Origin: Streptomyces sp. MP131-18
GTDB lineage: Bacteria > Actinomycetota > Actinomycetes > Streptomycetales > Streptomycetaceae
Direction: 5' to 3'
Length of the DNA: 64,000 nucleotides
Assembly: GCF_001984575.1 (NCBI RefSeq)
Contig: NZ_LZNS01000001.1
Span: 3,407,881 to 3,471,880 of the forward strand
The notes beneath the pieces were generated by a model that saw only the letters and a list, made by a program, of their open reading frames with translations, did not search any database and was not told where the DNA came from. The position numbers were made by a program, and so were the translations under genes. Below are positions 52,829-61,031 of this stretch, piece after piece (the first letter of the stretch is position 1; each line of letters begins with the position of its first letter).

Positions 52829-53641
52829 TCACGCGGGCCGGGTCGCCGGCGGCTCCCCGCTGGCCGCCGAGACGTCGATCACCGCGAACGTCATACCCTG
52901 CGGGTCGGCCACAGCGGCGAAGCGGCCGAAGGGGCTGTCCACCGGCCCGTCGATCAGCCGGCCGCCCAGCTGCTGCACGGTCTCCACCGCGCCGTCGCAG
53001 TCCGGCACCGCGAAGTAGATCTCGGCGTGCGGCGGCATCCCGTCCGGGGCCGTGGGCGGCATCGCCATCCGGCCGAGCGCCGGGGTGCCGCCGAACCCGT
53101 ACACCTTGTAGTCGAGCGAGGCGTCCGGGTCCTCCATCCGCTGCACGTCGTAGGGGAACACGGCGGGGAAGAACGCGTCGGCCGCCGCGGGATCGCGCGT
53201 CACCAGCTCCGCCCAGCGATATGTGCCGGGCTCGTCGCGCCGTTCGAACCCGTGGTGGCTGCCCGCCTCCCACACGCCGAACAGCACCCCGCCCGGGTCG
53301 GCGGCCGTCACCATCCGGCCGAACTCGCCGACCTCCATGGGCTCCATCAGCACCCGGCCCCCGTGCTCCCGCACCCGCTCGGCGGTGGCCGCGGCATCGG
53401 GCGATGCGAGGTACAGCGTCCACGACGGCGGCACGTCCTGGCCCGCCATCTGCGGTGCGAGGGCGGCGACGGCCCGGCCGTCCAGGGTGGCCTGCGCGTA
53501 GCCGCCGTACTCGGCCGAGTCCGTCCCGAAGTTCCAGCCGAACAGCTGCTCGTAGAACCGCTTGCCGGCCGCCACATCCGGCACGGTGGCGTCCGCCCAG
53601 CAGGGCGTGCCCGCGGAGAAGCCCGCGACAAGGTCGGACAT
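52829..53641 (-). CDS. Two-domain VOC (glyoxalase/bleomycin-resistance) family protein
   Basis: 270 residues from the ATG at 53641 (AAAGGA upstream). Two tandem VOC modules: residues ~10-125 (PCWADATVPDVAAGKRFYEQLFGW in parts) and ~135-265 (YRWAELVTRDPAAADAFFPAVF in parts, FAAVADPQGMTFAVIDV). Such double-VOC proteins are widespread in Streptomyces, some called hydroxylases or 27-kDa antigen-like. Metal ligands cannot be assigned by eye; function unknown. Divergent from the next gene. Confidence 0.88.
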   Translation of the reverse strand: MSDLVAGFSAGTPCWADATVPDVAAGKRFYEQLFGWNFGTDSAEYGGYAQATLDGRAVAALAPQMAGQDVPPSWTLYLASPDAAATAERVREHGGRVLMEPMEVGEFGRMVTAADPGGVLFGVWEAGSHHGFERRDEPGTYRWAELVTRDPAAADAFFPAVFPYDVQRMEDPDASLDYKVYGFGGTPALGRMAMPPTAPDGMPPHAEIYFAVPDCDGAVETVQQLGGRLIDGPVDSPFGRFAAVADPQGMTFAVIDVSAASGEPPATRPA

Positions 53642-53754
53642 GGCCGGCCATCCTTTCCCTCGCTGATCGTCACCGATCACGGTGGTCATCGCCGTTCACG
53701 GTGGTCACGCTGATTCGCTGCCGAACCAGGCCATTCCACGCTAGCCACTCCGGT

Positions 53755-53760
53755 GATAAT
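53755..53760 (+). promoter_or_regulatory. Probable -10 element for a leaderless kinase gene
   Basis: GATAAT, 7 nt, then the GTG at 53768. A GTG at 53753 would overlap this hexamer. Confidence 0.4.
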
Positions 53761-53767
53761 CGGCACG

Positions 53768-54664
53768 GTGAGCGATTCCGTCGAACCCTCCGGCTGGCAG
53801 CGCGTTGCCCGCCTCGATCCCGTCCGCATGGCCGACGCCCTGTACGAGCACACCGGCGTCCGGCTCACCGTCGAGGGCCCCTGCCCCGGCGGCCAGGTCG
53901 GCACGGCCTACGTCCGCCTGCCGGACGGCCACCGCGCCGTGCTGAAGTGGCGTCCCGGCACCCGCCTGGCCGACCTGCGGGCCGGCCCGGTCGCCGTCAC
54001 CGACGTGCTGCGGGCCGCCGGCTACCCCGCGCCCGCCACCGAGCTGTCCGCGCAGGTCGGGCCCGACGTGGTCCTCGTCCAGGAACTGCTGCCCGGCACG
54101 CCGCCCGGCCGGCTCGGCCACGCCGCGCTCGACCGCGCCCTCGCCCTGAACGACCTCCAGGCCGGCCGCCTCGCGGGCCACCCCGAGGTGCCCGAGACCG
54201 AGCTGTACCTGACCGGCGACGGGCCCGGCTTCTGCCTGCACGGCCCGCTGCGCGAGTTCAGCCGGCGCAGCGCCGCGCTGGAGGCGTGGATCGCGGAGGT
54301 CGGCGCGAGCGCCCCGGGACGGCTGCCAGGCGTGGACGCCGTGCACCACGACTTCCACCCGGGGAACCTGCTGACCGGGCCAGGCGGAACGGTCACCGGC
54401 GTCGTCGACTGGGACGGCGCGGGCCGCGGCGACCGCCGCTTCGACCTGGTCACCCTCCGCTTCGGCCTTTACCCCGACGCGGCGGAGCCGGGCGTCGCCG
54501 AGCGCCTGGACGAGATCCTGGACGGCTTCCCCGAAGAGGTGCTGCGCCCGGCGTGGGCGTGCATGAGCCTGCGCATGACCGACTGGGCCATCCGCCACTT
54601 CACGGCCGCGGAGGCCGAGGCGTGGATCGGCTTCGCCGAGCGCGGCGCGGCCCGGCTGGGCTGA
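53768..54664 (+). CDS. Aminoglycoside phosphotransferase family kinase
   Basis: 298 residues from the GTG at 53768 (53753 also possible). APH/choline kinase fold: N-lobe with RAVLKWRPGTRLADL (ATP lysine), catalytic loop HHDFHPGNLLTGPGG and metal-binding VVDWDGAGRGDRRFDLV. The true antibiotic kinases have this HGDxxxxN/DxD pattern too, but the family also covers small-metabolite kinases, so resistance should not be assumed. Confidence 0.85.
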   Translation: MSDSVEPSGWQRVARLDPVRMADALYEHTGVRLTVEGPCPGGQVGTAYVRLPDGHRAVLKWRPGTRLADLRAGPVAVTDVLRAAGYPAPATELSAQVGPDVVLVQELLPGTPPGRLGHAALDRALALNDLQAGRLAGHPEVPETELYLTGDGPGFCLHGPLREFSRRSAALEAWIAEVGASAPGRLPGVDAVHHDFHPGNLLTGPGGTVTGVVDWDGAGRGDRRFDLVTLRFGLYPDAAEPGVAERLDEILDGFPEEVLRPAWACMSLRMTDWAIRHFTAAEAEAWIGFAERGAARLG

Positions 54665-54751
54665 CCCGCGGCAACAGCGGTGCCGCGCGCTCACCTTCAC
54701 GACTCCCGCACGTCGCCGACCCGAGGGGCGCACGTCATCCCGCTCGGCGAG

Positions 54752-54802
54752 GGTGCTCCTCGACCGGCGCCGAACGGGCGCTCGAGCAGGAGCCGCGGCA
54801 CC
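54752..54802 (+). promoter_or_regulatory. Hairpin leader that may mask the phoD ribosome site
   Basis: CTCCT (54756-54760) can pair with AGGAG (54788-54792), flanked by CGA/TCG pairing and an inner GCGCC/GGCGC stem; GGTG/CACC can extend it. AGGAG is 14 nt from the ATG. GC-rich hairpins arise easily here, so this is tentative. Confidence 0.3.
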
Positions 54803-54806
54803 GCAC

Positions 54807-56351
54807 ATGGACGCACACCCCCCGAACTCCCCGCCCCACCCGCGCCGTCGTTCGCTGCTCAAGGCCGCCGGCGTCAGTTCGGCGGCCCTGCTCGCCGGGA
54901 TCGGCGTGCCCGGCACCGCCGAGGCCGCCTGGTCGGGCGCGCGCCTGCGCGACGACCCGTTCCGGCTCGGCATCGCCTCCGGCGATCCCTCGGACGACGG
55001 CTTCGAGTTGTGGACGCGGCTCGCGCCCGAGCCGCTGGCCCCCGACGGGCACGGGGGCATGCCGCTCGCGCCGTTCGACGTGCGCTGGGAGGTCGCGGAG
55101 GACGAGCGCTTCCGCCGTGTCGTGCGCCGGGGGCACGCGCTGGCCACGGCCGAGCTGGCGCACTCCGTGCACCCGCGGGTCCGCGGACTGCGCCCCGAGC
55201 GGCTGTACTTCTACCGGTTCCGCACCGGCCGCTGGACCAGCCCGGTGGGGCGCGTCCGCACCGCGCCGCGCGCCGGAACGCGGCCGGCCTCGTTCACCTT
55301 CGCCACCGCGTCCTGCCAGGCGTGGTACCACGGCTGGTTCTCCGCGCACCGGCATCTGGCGGCGGACGCGCCCGACGTGGTGTTCTTCCTCGGCGACTAC
55401 ATCTACGAGTACGCCATCACCGCGGCCAACCTGTGGCGGGAGGGCGTGACGCCCGGCGAGGGCCACGACCGCGAGACGGTCACCCTCGCCGAGTACCGGC
55501 TGCGGTACGCCCTCACCAAGACCGACCCCGACCTCCAGGCCGCGCACGCCGCCGCCCCGTTCGTCATCACGCCGGACGACCACGAGGTGCAGAACAACTA
55601 CGCGGACGAGACCTCCGCGTACGGCATCCCGCCCGAGGACTTCCGGCTGCGCCGGGCGGTCGCCTACCGCGCGCTGTACGAGAACGCGCCGCTGCCGCGC
55701 GCCGCGCTGCCGATCGGCGGCCCCGACGCCCGCTACCAGCGGCGGCTGGTGATCGGTGACCTCGCCACGTTCAACGTGCTCGATACCCGCCAGCACCGCG
55801 CCCCCGCGCGCGGCAGCATCCTCGGCACCTCGCAGGAACGGTGGCTGCTCGACGGGCTGCGCGGCTCGCGCACCACGTGGAACGTGCTCGCGCAGCAGGT
55901 CGCCGTCATGCACGTCACGGACGACCGCGTCGACCAGTGGGACGGCTTCCCCGCCGCGCGGCAGCGGCTGCTCGACACTTTCGCGGACCCGTCCGTCACC
56001 AACCCGGTGGTGCTGACCGGCGACACGCACCGGGCGACCGCGGGCGACCTGCACGCCGACTTCGCCGATCCGGGCTCGCCCGTCGTCGGCTCGGAGCTGA
56101 TCACCACCTCGATCGCCTCCGACGGCGACGGCGCGGACACCGACCCGTACGAGCCGGACTGGACGCAGCATCCGTGGGTCAAGTTCTACAGCGGGCGCCG
56201 CGGTTACACGCTGTGCCGGATGACGCCGCGGGAGCTGACCGCGGACTTCCGTACCGTGCCCTGGGTGCAGCGCGACGCGCACGCCCCGGTGTCCACACTC
56301 GCCCGTTTCGTCACCGAGGCAGGACGCCCGGGTCTGGAAAAGGTGAACTGA
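54807..56351 (+). CDS. phoD: Secreted alkaline phosphatase D
   Basis: 514 residues. Tat signal peptide PRRRSLLKAAGVSSAALLAG, cleaved after AEA. PhoD layout: an N-terminal beta domain (FRLGIASGDPSDDGFELWTRLAPEP in parts) and a metallophosphatase domain with ATASCQAWYHG, FFLGDYIYEYA, ITPDDHEVQNNY and VVLTGDTHRATAGDLHADF (parts VVLTGDTHR, DLHADF). Fe/Ca-dependent phosphodi/monoesterase released for phosphate scavenging. The next gene starts 2 nt after the stop. No convincing PhoP box upstream. Confidence 0.93.
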   Translation: MDAHPPNSPPHPRRRSLLKAAGVSSAALLAGIGVPGTAEAAWSGARLRDDPFRLGIASGDPSDDGFELWTRLAPEPLAPDGHGGMPLAPFDVRWEVAEDERFRRVVRRGHALATAELAHSVHPRVRGLRPERLYFYRFRTGRWTSPVGRVRTAPRAGTRPASFTFATASCQAWYHGWFSAHRHLAADAPDVVFFLGDYIYEYAITAANLWREGVTPGEGHDRETVTLAEYRLRYALTKTDPDLQAAHAAAPFVITPDDHEVQNNYADETSAYGIPPEDFRLRRAVAYRALYENAPLPRAALPIGGPDARYQRRLVIGDLATFNVLDTRQHRAPARGSILGTSQERWLLDGLRGSRTTWNVLAQQVAVMHVTDDRVDQWDGFPAARQRLLDTFADPSVTNPVVLTGDTHRATAGDLHADFADPGSPVVGSELITTSIASDGDGADTDPYEPDWTQHPWVKFYSGRRGYTLCRMTPRELTADFRTVPWVQRDAHAPVSTLARFVTEAGRPGLEKVN

Positions 56352-56352
56352 C

Positions 56353-57186
56353 ATGTCCTATCTGGCTCATCCGGTGCGCGGTCTGCGCGCCTCGGGGCGG
56401 ATCGCGACCGTCGACCTGACGTGGCACGCGGCGCCGTGGATGCCGCTGGTGGACCACTTCGCGGTGTACGCGGCCCGCGGCCGGGCCCCGCGGGAGAGCG
56501 AGGAGTCGCTGCTCGCGCGCACCCTCTACCCGCACCTCACGCACGCGGTGCTCGGCCCGCGGGCCGTCACCTGGCACTACCGGGTGGTCGCCGTCATGGC
56601 CTCGGGCGCGCGGGGCCGGGCCGCGACGGCCTCGGCGACGACCACCGCCTCGTACGCGACGGGGCGGCCCCTCGCGGCCGTCGGCGAGTTCGACCACAAG
56701 GGGCTGGAATTCGCGCTGTCCCCGGCGGGCAGCGCCGACTACCTCGACACGTTCCCCGACGGCGTCGACTACCGGCAGGGCAGCAGCAGTCCGGGGACCC
56801 ACTGGCCCTACCTGCACCCGGGGCCCGCGGACGGCTGGGCGGGGCGGCGGCGGCACACGTTCACCCTGCGGTTCGCGCTGGACGCGGTGCCGACCGCGGA
56901 CCCCGGATTCGCCCTGTGGCTGACGGACACGCACGCGACGGCGCCCGGCGAGGCCGAACTGTCCCTCAACGGCACGCGGATCGACGGCATCACCTTCGAG
57001 AAGGGCGCCACGAAGGGCTCCCTGGAGGGCGACGCCACCAGGACGGGCAGCCCCCTCAAGCCGTCCTTCGTCGAACTGCCCCTGCCCGCCGCCGCGTTCA
57101 CGACCGGAGAGAACGTACTGACGCTGGAGAAGACGGCAGGCTCCTGGCACGCCTACGACGCGATCGGCGTCTTCGCCCCGCACTGA
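56353..57186 (+). CDS. Rhamnogalacturonan-lyase-like carbohydrate-binding protein
   Basis: 277 residues, coupled to phoD (TGACATG) and lacking a signal peptide. The N-terminal ~100 residues look like a fibronectin-III fold (TVDLTWHAAPWMPLVDHFAVYAARG in parts, TWHYRVVAVMASG). The C-terminal ~160 match the carbohydrate-binding domain III of polysaccharide lyase family 4: TFTLRFALDAVP, FALWLTDTHA, LSLNGTRIDGITF and AGSWHAYDAIGVFA. The catalytic beta-helix/beta-sandwich of the lyase is absent. It may bind sugar, but how it would leave the cell is unclear. Confidence 0.7.
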   Translation: MSYLAHPVRGLRASGRIATVDLTWHAAPWMPLVDHFAVYAARGRAPRESEESLLARTLYPHLTHAVLGPRAVTWHYRVVAVMASGARGRAATASATTTASYATGRPLAAVGEFDHKGLEFALSPAGSADYLDTFPDGVDYRQGSSSPGTHWPYLHPGPADGWAGRRRHTFTLRFALDAVPTADPGFALWLTDTHATAPGEAELSLNGTRIDGITFEKGATKGSLEGDATRTGSPLKPSFVELPLPAAAFTTGENVLTLEKTAGSWHAYDAIGVFAPH

Positions 57187-57359
57187 GGCGCCGGGCCACT
57201 GCGGTGGACCAGCCGCAGGCCGGTCTCCACCAGCGCCCAGCCGAGCCGCCGCCCCACGGCCCGCACGCGGCGGCGCGCGAGCGCCGGCCGCGGGGCGGCG
57301 GCGGCCCGCAGCTCGCGGGCGCGGTAGTGCTCGACCGCCAGGTGAACGTCGGGGTGCAT
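57153..57359 (-). CDS. Small basic hypothetical protein
   Basis: 68 residues, from an ATG with GAGGAG 8 nt upstream. Opens MHPDVHLAVEHYRARELRAAA, helical and Arg/Ala-rich; this MHPDxHLxxxHxRAxELRA opening recurs in small streptomycete proteins beside ArsR-type regulators. Its 3' end overlaps the convergent upstream gene by 34 bp. Lies 34 bp after the regulator gene and is probably co-transcribed with it. Confidence 0.6.
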   Translation of the reverse strand: MHPDVHLAVEHYRARELRAAAAPRPALARRRVRAVGRRLGWALVETGLRLVHRSGPAPQCGAKTPIAS

Positions 57360-57393
57360 GCCGCTTCTCCTCGGTGTCGAAAGGACCCGCCGC

Positions 57394-57981
57394 TCAGGGG
57401 CGGAACGGGAATCCGTGCAGGTGCAGGGCGACGCTCTCCCGGCCCTCGGTGTCGCCGGCCTCGGCGGCGGCCCGCCCGCGCGCCTTCCACTTGTCCACCA
57501 CCGCGTGCAGCTCCTCGCCGAGCGACGCCAGCTCCGGGGCGGTCAGCGGCAGCAGGGACTCGGCGCTGACGGCGGCGGCGCGCCACTCCTCGCCCCATGC
57601 CGCCTGCTCGTCGAGATACCGCTCGTACATCTCGCCGCGCTGGCGGAACAGCAGGCGCACCGCCCCGCTGAGGGCGGCGGCCCGCTCCGGGGCGTCCTGG
57701 AAGTCCCGGTCGCTGAACGTCAGTTTGCGCTGCGCGAGCTCCCACCAGCGCTCGCGGCTGTCTGTGCTGCGGCCCTCGGCCTCCTGGATGAGCCCGTGGG
57801 CGGCGAGCTTGCGCAGGTGGTAGCTGACGAGGGAGACCGCCTCGTCCGCCTGCTCCGCGAGCTGCGATGCGGTCGCGGCGCCCGCCACCGTGAGCGACCG
57901 GTAGAGCCGCAGACGCAGCGGGTGCGCGAACGCCTTGAGCGTGCCGAGGTCGGTGATCGTGCGGGAGGTCTCGGGAGTCAT
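57394..57981 (-). CDS. ArsR-type winged-helix regulator
   Basis: 195 residues. Winged helix in the first 85 residues (LGTLKAFAHPLRLRLYRSL, TASQLAEQADEAVSLVSYHLRKLAAHGLIQEAEG in parts), followed by a helical C-terminal region (ERWWELAQRKLTF, DEQAAWGEEWRAA). HTH_20/DUF-type ArsR without metal-binding cysteines. Divergent from a sensor kinase with 100 bp between. Promoter elements and an AAAACT/AGTTTT palindrome lie just upstream; no ribosome site, so probably leaderless. Confidence 0.9.
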   Translation of the reverse strand: MTPETSRTITDLGTLKAFAHPLRLRLYRSLTVAGAATASQLAEQADEAVSLVSYHLRKLAAHGLIQEAEGRSTDSRERWWELAQRKLTFSDRDFQDAPERAAALSGAVRLLFRQRGEMYERYLDEQAAWGEEWRAAAVSAESLLPLTAPELASLGEELHAVVDKWKARGRAAAEAGDTEGRESVALHLHGFPFRP

Positions 57982-57987
57982 GTCACG

Positions 57988-58016
57988 AACCTAGATGGGA
58001 AAGGAAAACTGCGCAA
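57988..58016 (-). promoter_or_regulatory. Promoter of the ArsR-type regulator gene
   Basis: On the minus strand -35 TTGCGC (58011-58016), 17-bp spacer, -10 TAGGTT (57988-57993), then 6 nt to the ATG at 57981. Confidence 0.6.
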
Positions 58017-58021
58017 GTTTT
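58005..58021. promoter_or_regulatory. Palindrome over the ArsR-type promoter
   Basis: AAAACT-N5-AGTTTT covers the -35 element of the regulator's own promoter, as expected of autorepression. Confidence 0.5.
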
Positions 58022-58068
58022 TTTGAGCAATAATTCTTTCGCATCACGGGCGGCTCCGCGCCGCTGCG

Positions 58069-58074
58069 TAAGCT
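58069..58074 (+). promoter_or_regulatory. Probable -10 element for leaderless sensor kinase
   Basis: TAAGCT, 7 nt, then the GTG at 58082. No ribosome site. Confidence 0.4.
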
Positions 58075-58081
58075 GGCGGCC

Positions 58082-59485
58082 GTGATATCGCTGCCGCCCG
58101 GGCTGCTGCTCGCCGCCGTCGCGGCGGCGGGGGCCGCTCTCAGTGCCGTGCACAGTCCCTGGTGGGTGCTGCCCGCCGCCACCGCCGCGTTCCTGTGCGG
58201 GGGCCGCCCCGGGAGCGCCCGCGTCGCCGCGCCGGTGCTCGCGGTGCTGCTCGCCGCCGGCTGCGCCGCCGCCCTCCTCTCCCCCGCCTGGCTGGCCAGG
58301 GGCAGCACCTTCGTCGCCTACCTCGCACTCGGCACCCTGCTGCCCTGGTGGGCGGGCCGGTTCTGGCGCCACTACCGCGAGCTGCTGCGGGGCGGCTGGG
58401 AGCGGGCCGCCCGGCTCGAACGCGAGCAGCGCCTGATCGCCGAGCAGGCGAGGCTGCGCGAGCGGACCCGCATCGCCCAGGACATGCACGACGCGCTCGG
58501 CCACGATCTGAGCCTGATCGCCCTGTCCGCCGGGGCCCTGAAGCTCGCTCCCGGCCTCGGCGCGGAGCACCGCGCGGTCGCCGGGGACATCAGGGCCAGG
58601 GCGGGGGACGCCGCGGAGCGCCTCGGCGAGGTCGTCGGTCTCCTCCGCGAGGGCCCAGAGGGCGCAGAGGCCACCGAGGGCGGCGGACCGGCGCCCGAGC
58701 ACGTTCCCGGCCTGGTGCACGCCGCGCGGGCGGCCGGTCTGACGGTGACGCTGGACGTCGAGGGTGCGGCAGAGGACCTGCCGCCGCGCGTCGTGCGGGC
58801 CGCGTTCCGCGTGGTGCAGGAAGGCATCACCAACGTCACGAAGCACGCAACGGGGGCCGCCGCCGCGGTCCGCCTCGTACACGACGCCGACCGCGGCGAG
58901 ACCCGCGTCGAGGTGCGCAACGGCCCGGCGCCCGCGGGCCGCGGCACGGCCGCCGCGGGCGGCCACGGCCTCATCGGCCTGGCCGAACGGGTCCGGCTGG
59001 CCGGTGGCAGCCTGGCCCACGGGCCGGCGGCGGACGGCGGGTTCGCCGTGACGGCGCGCCTGCCGCACCGCGCCCCCGCGGCGCCGCCGCCCGCGCCCAC
59101 CGCGGTCGCGCGCGAGCACCGCGAGGCGCGGCGCCGCACGGGGCGTTCGCTGCTGGCCGTGGCCACGCTGCCGCTCGGCGGTTTCGTGCTGCTCAGCGCG
59201 GTGCTGATGGCGTGGAGCACGGTCGCCGCCTCGCGGGCGGTGCTCGACGCCGCCGTGTTCGACGGCCTGCACCTCGGGCAGAGCCGGGCCGAGGTCGCCG
59301 CCGTCCTGCCGGACCACCAGACCCCGCACCGCGTGCCGGACGGGCCCGCCCCGCCCGGCGGGCGGGGGACGGCGTGCGAGTACTACGCGATCACGGCGAA
59401 CCCCCTGGCCGACCGGGCCGGCGACGCCTATCGCCTCTGCTGGCGGGACGGGCGGCTGGTCTCCAGGACGGCCCTTGTCCACTGA
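58082..59485 (+). CDS. Sensor histidine kinase with C-terminal membrane helix and extracytoplasmic domain (paralogue)
   Basis: 467 residues. N-terminal membrane helices (about 5-39, 48-68, 74-92), HisKA_3 with H136 in RIAQDMHDALGHDLS, HATPase motifs VQEGITNVTKHATG and GHGLIGLAERVRLAGG. As in the kinase at 21823, an extra helix follows (about 356-378, LLAVATLPLGGFVLLSAVL) with an ~85-residue outside domain: FDGLHLGQSRAEVAAVLP, ACEYY and YRLCW. The regulator gene starts 16 nt after its stop. No ABC transporter is adjacent; PAP2 follows convergently. Confidence 0.88.
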   Translation: MISLPPGLLLAAVAAAGAALSAVHSPWWVLPAATAAFLCGGRPGSARVAAPVLAVLLAAGCAAALLSPAWLARGSTFVAYLALGTLLPWWAGRFWRHYRELLRGGWERAARLEREQRLIAEQARLRERTRIAQDMHDALGHDLSLIALSAGALKLAPGLGAEHRAVAGDIRARAGDAAERLGEVVGLLREGPEGAEATEGGGPAPEHVPGLVHAARAAGLTVTLDVEGAAEDLPPRVVRAAFRVVQEGITNVTKHATGAAAAVRLVHDADRGETRVEVRNGPAPAGRGTAAAGGHGLIGLAERVRLAGGSLAHGPAADGGFAVTARLPHRAPAAPPPAPTAVAREHREARRRTGRSLLAVATLPLGGFVLLSAVLMAWSTVAASRAVLDAAVFDGLHLGQSRAEVAAVLPDHQTPHRVPDGPAPPGGRGTACEYYAITANPLADRAGDAYRLCWRDGRLVSRTALVH

Positions 59486-59501
59486 GCCCCGGGAGGCGCC
59501 C

Positions 59502-60161
59502 GTGATCCGGGTCCTGATCGCCGACGACGAGCCGATGATCCGCGCCGGGGTGCGCGCCGTGCTGGCCACCGACCCCGGTATCGGCGTCGTCGCCGAGGCG
59601 GGCGACGGGCGCGGCGCGGTCGACCTGGCGCAGCGCCACCGGCCCGAGGTGGCCGTCCTCGACATCCGCATGCCCGGCACGGACGGCATCGCCGCGGCGG
59701 CCGAGATCCGCCGCACCCTGCCGGGGACGGGTGTGGTGATGCTGACGACGTTCGGCGAGGACGACTACATCCTGCGGGCCCTGCGCGGCGGCGCCCAGGG
59801 CTTCCTCATCAAGTCGGGCGAGCCGGAGGAGCTGATCGCGGGCGTGCGGGCGGTGGCGGAGGGCGCCGCCCACCTCTCGCCGAAGGTCGCGGCCCGCGTC
59901 ATCACCCACCTCGCCGCGGCCCGCCCCGCGCCGGGGCCCGCGGCCGGGCGGGTCGCGGCGCTGACGCCGCGGGAACGCGAGGTGCTGGCGCTGCTGGGCG
60001 CCGGAGTGTCCAACCGGGGGATCGCGCGCCGCCTCGGCCTGGTCGAGGGCACGGTCAAGGGGCACGTCAGCTCGATCCTGTCCCGGCTCGGCGTGCCGAA
60101 CCGGGCCGCTGCCGCGGTGGTCGCCCACGAAGCGGAAATCGTGCCGCCACGAGGGACGTGA
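59502..60161 (+). CDS. NarL/FixJ-family response regulator
   Basis: 219 residues from the GTG at 59502 (GGGAGG 5 nt upstream). Receiver with D54 in VLDIRMPGTDG; LuxR-type HTH LTPREREVLALLGAGVSNRGIARRL and VEGTVKGHVSSILSRLGV. Strong similarity to the regulator at 23283 (VLIADDExMIRxGVRA, AEAGDGRxAVxLA), so the two kinase-regulator pairs share ancestry. The 3' end overlaps the convergent PAP2 gene by 95 bp. Confidence 0.93.
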   Translation: MIRVLIADDEPMIRAGVRAVLATDPGIGVVAEAGDGRGAVDLAQRHRPEVAVLDIRMPGTDGIAAAAEIRRTLPGTGVVMLTTFGEDDYILRALRGGAQGFLIKSGEPEELIAGVRAVAEGAAHLSPKVAARVITHLAAARPAPGPAAGRVAALTPREREVLALLGAGVSNRGIARRLGLVEGTVKGHVSSILSRLGVPNRAAAAVVAHEAEIVPPRGT

Positions 60162-60855
60162 CCGCGGGGAGCGCCACGAGCATCGCGGCGGCGGTCACGG
60201 CGGCGCCGAGCGCGGCACCGGCCAGCACGTCGTGCGGGTAGTGCACGCCGATCACCACGCGCAGCGCCGCCGTCGCGGCGCCCGCCGTCACCACGGCCGC
60301 CGCGGCCCTGGGCCACAGCCACACCAGACCGGTGGCGAGGGCGACGGCGAGCGTGGCGTGATTGCTGGGGAACGACCAGTCGCCCGGCGGCGGGCAGGCC
60401 GCCAGCGCGTCGGCCCCGGGCACCGCCCGGCAGGGCCGTTCCTGGTCCACGACCAGCTTCAGCGACTCGCTCAGCCCGTACGCGGCCACCGTGGCCGCGC
60501 CCGTGAGGAGCACCCCGGCGACCAGGCGCGGGTCGGTGCGGCGCAGGCCGCGGCGGCCGGTCCACAGCAGCAGCAGGCCCAGCACCACCAGGCCCGCCTC
60601 GGTGGCGGCCTCGCCGAGGAACGCCGCCCAGTGCGGCACGTCCGCCACGCCGTCCGTCACGGTGCGGTAGAGGTCGGCGGACACCCCGCCGGTCACGGTC
60701 TCGGGTCCGGGCGAGCCGAGCCCGCCGGGCGAGAGCCACCTCAGGATCAGGGCGCACGCGGCGGTGACGGCGGCGGCCAGGGCCAGCCGCGCGGCGCGGC
60801 CACCGGTATTCAGTCGTGGATGCGGTTGATGCGGTTGATGCGGTTGTGGGCACAT
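60067..60855 (-). CDS. PAP2-family membrane phosphatase
   Basis: 262 residues from the ATG at 60855 (a GTG at 60861 is also possible). About six membrane helices with the three acid-phosphatase motifs: KLVVDQERP, PSNHAT (in place of the common PSGH) and RVVIGVHYPHDVLAG. Probably dephosphorylates a lipid phosphate or undecaprenyl pyrophosphate. The N-terminus has a QPHQPHQPH run encoded by three ATGCGGTTG repeats. The basic C-terminal ~30 residues lie in the overlap with the regulator gene. Confidence 0.88.
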   Translation of the reverse strand: MCPQPHQPHQPHPRLNTGGRAARLALAAAVTAACALILRWLSPGGLGSPGPETVTGGVSADLYRTVTDGVADVPHWAAFLGEAATEAGLVVLGLLLLWTGRRGLRRTDPRLVAGVLLTGAATVAAYGLSESLKLVVDQERPCRAVPGADALAACPPPGDWSFPSNHATLAVALATGLVWLWPRAAAAVVTAGAATAALRVVIGVHYPHDVLAGAALGAAVTAAAMLVALPAVTSLVAARFPLRGRPPRQRPGSARRAGTGSS

Positions 60856-61031
60856 GGCCACGGGACCGTAGGCGGCGGCCGGGGGCCGCGGCCCTGGCGA
60901 AGGGCAGGGTCCGCCCCCGACCTTCGTCGGGCTTGACGCGGCGCGCGGTTCCGGCGTGGCGTCGGCGGGGAACGCGGCAGCAGCCGCCAATCTGGCTATA
61001 TCGGATAAAAACCCTGCACGAGAGGTCCCGC

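Noticed and set aside
53768..54664. Antibiotic-resistance aminoglycoside kinase
   Set aside because: The fold is shared by many small-metabolite kinases; nothing specific to aminoglycosides is visible.
54665..54806. PhoP box upstream of phoD
   Set aside because: CTCACC-like fragments occur but not the two or more regular 11-bp GTTCACC repeats needed.
52753..55449. 898-codon plus-strand open frame over the VOC, kinase and phoD region
   Set aside because: Pro/Arg-rich shadow of three real genes in other frames.
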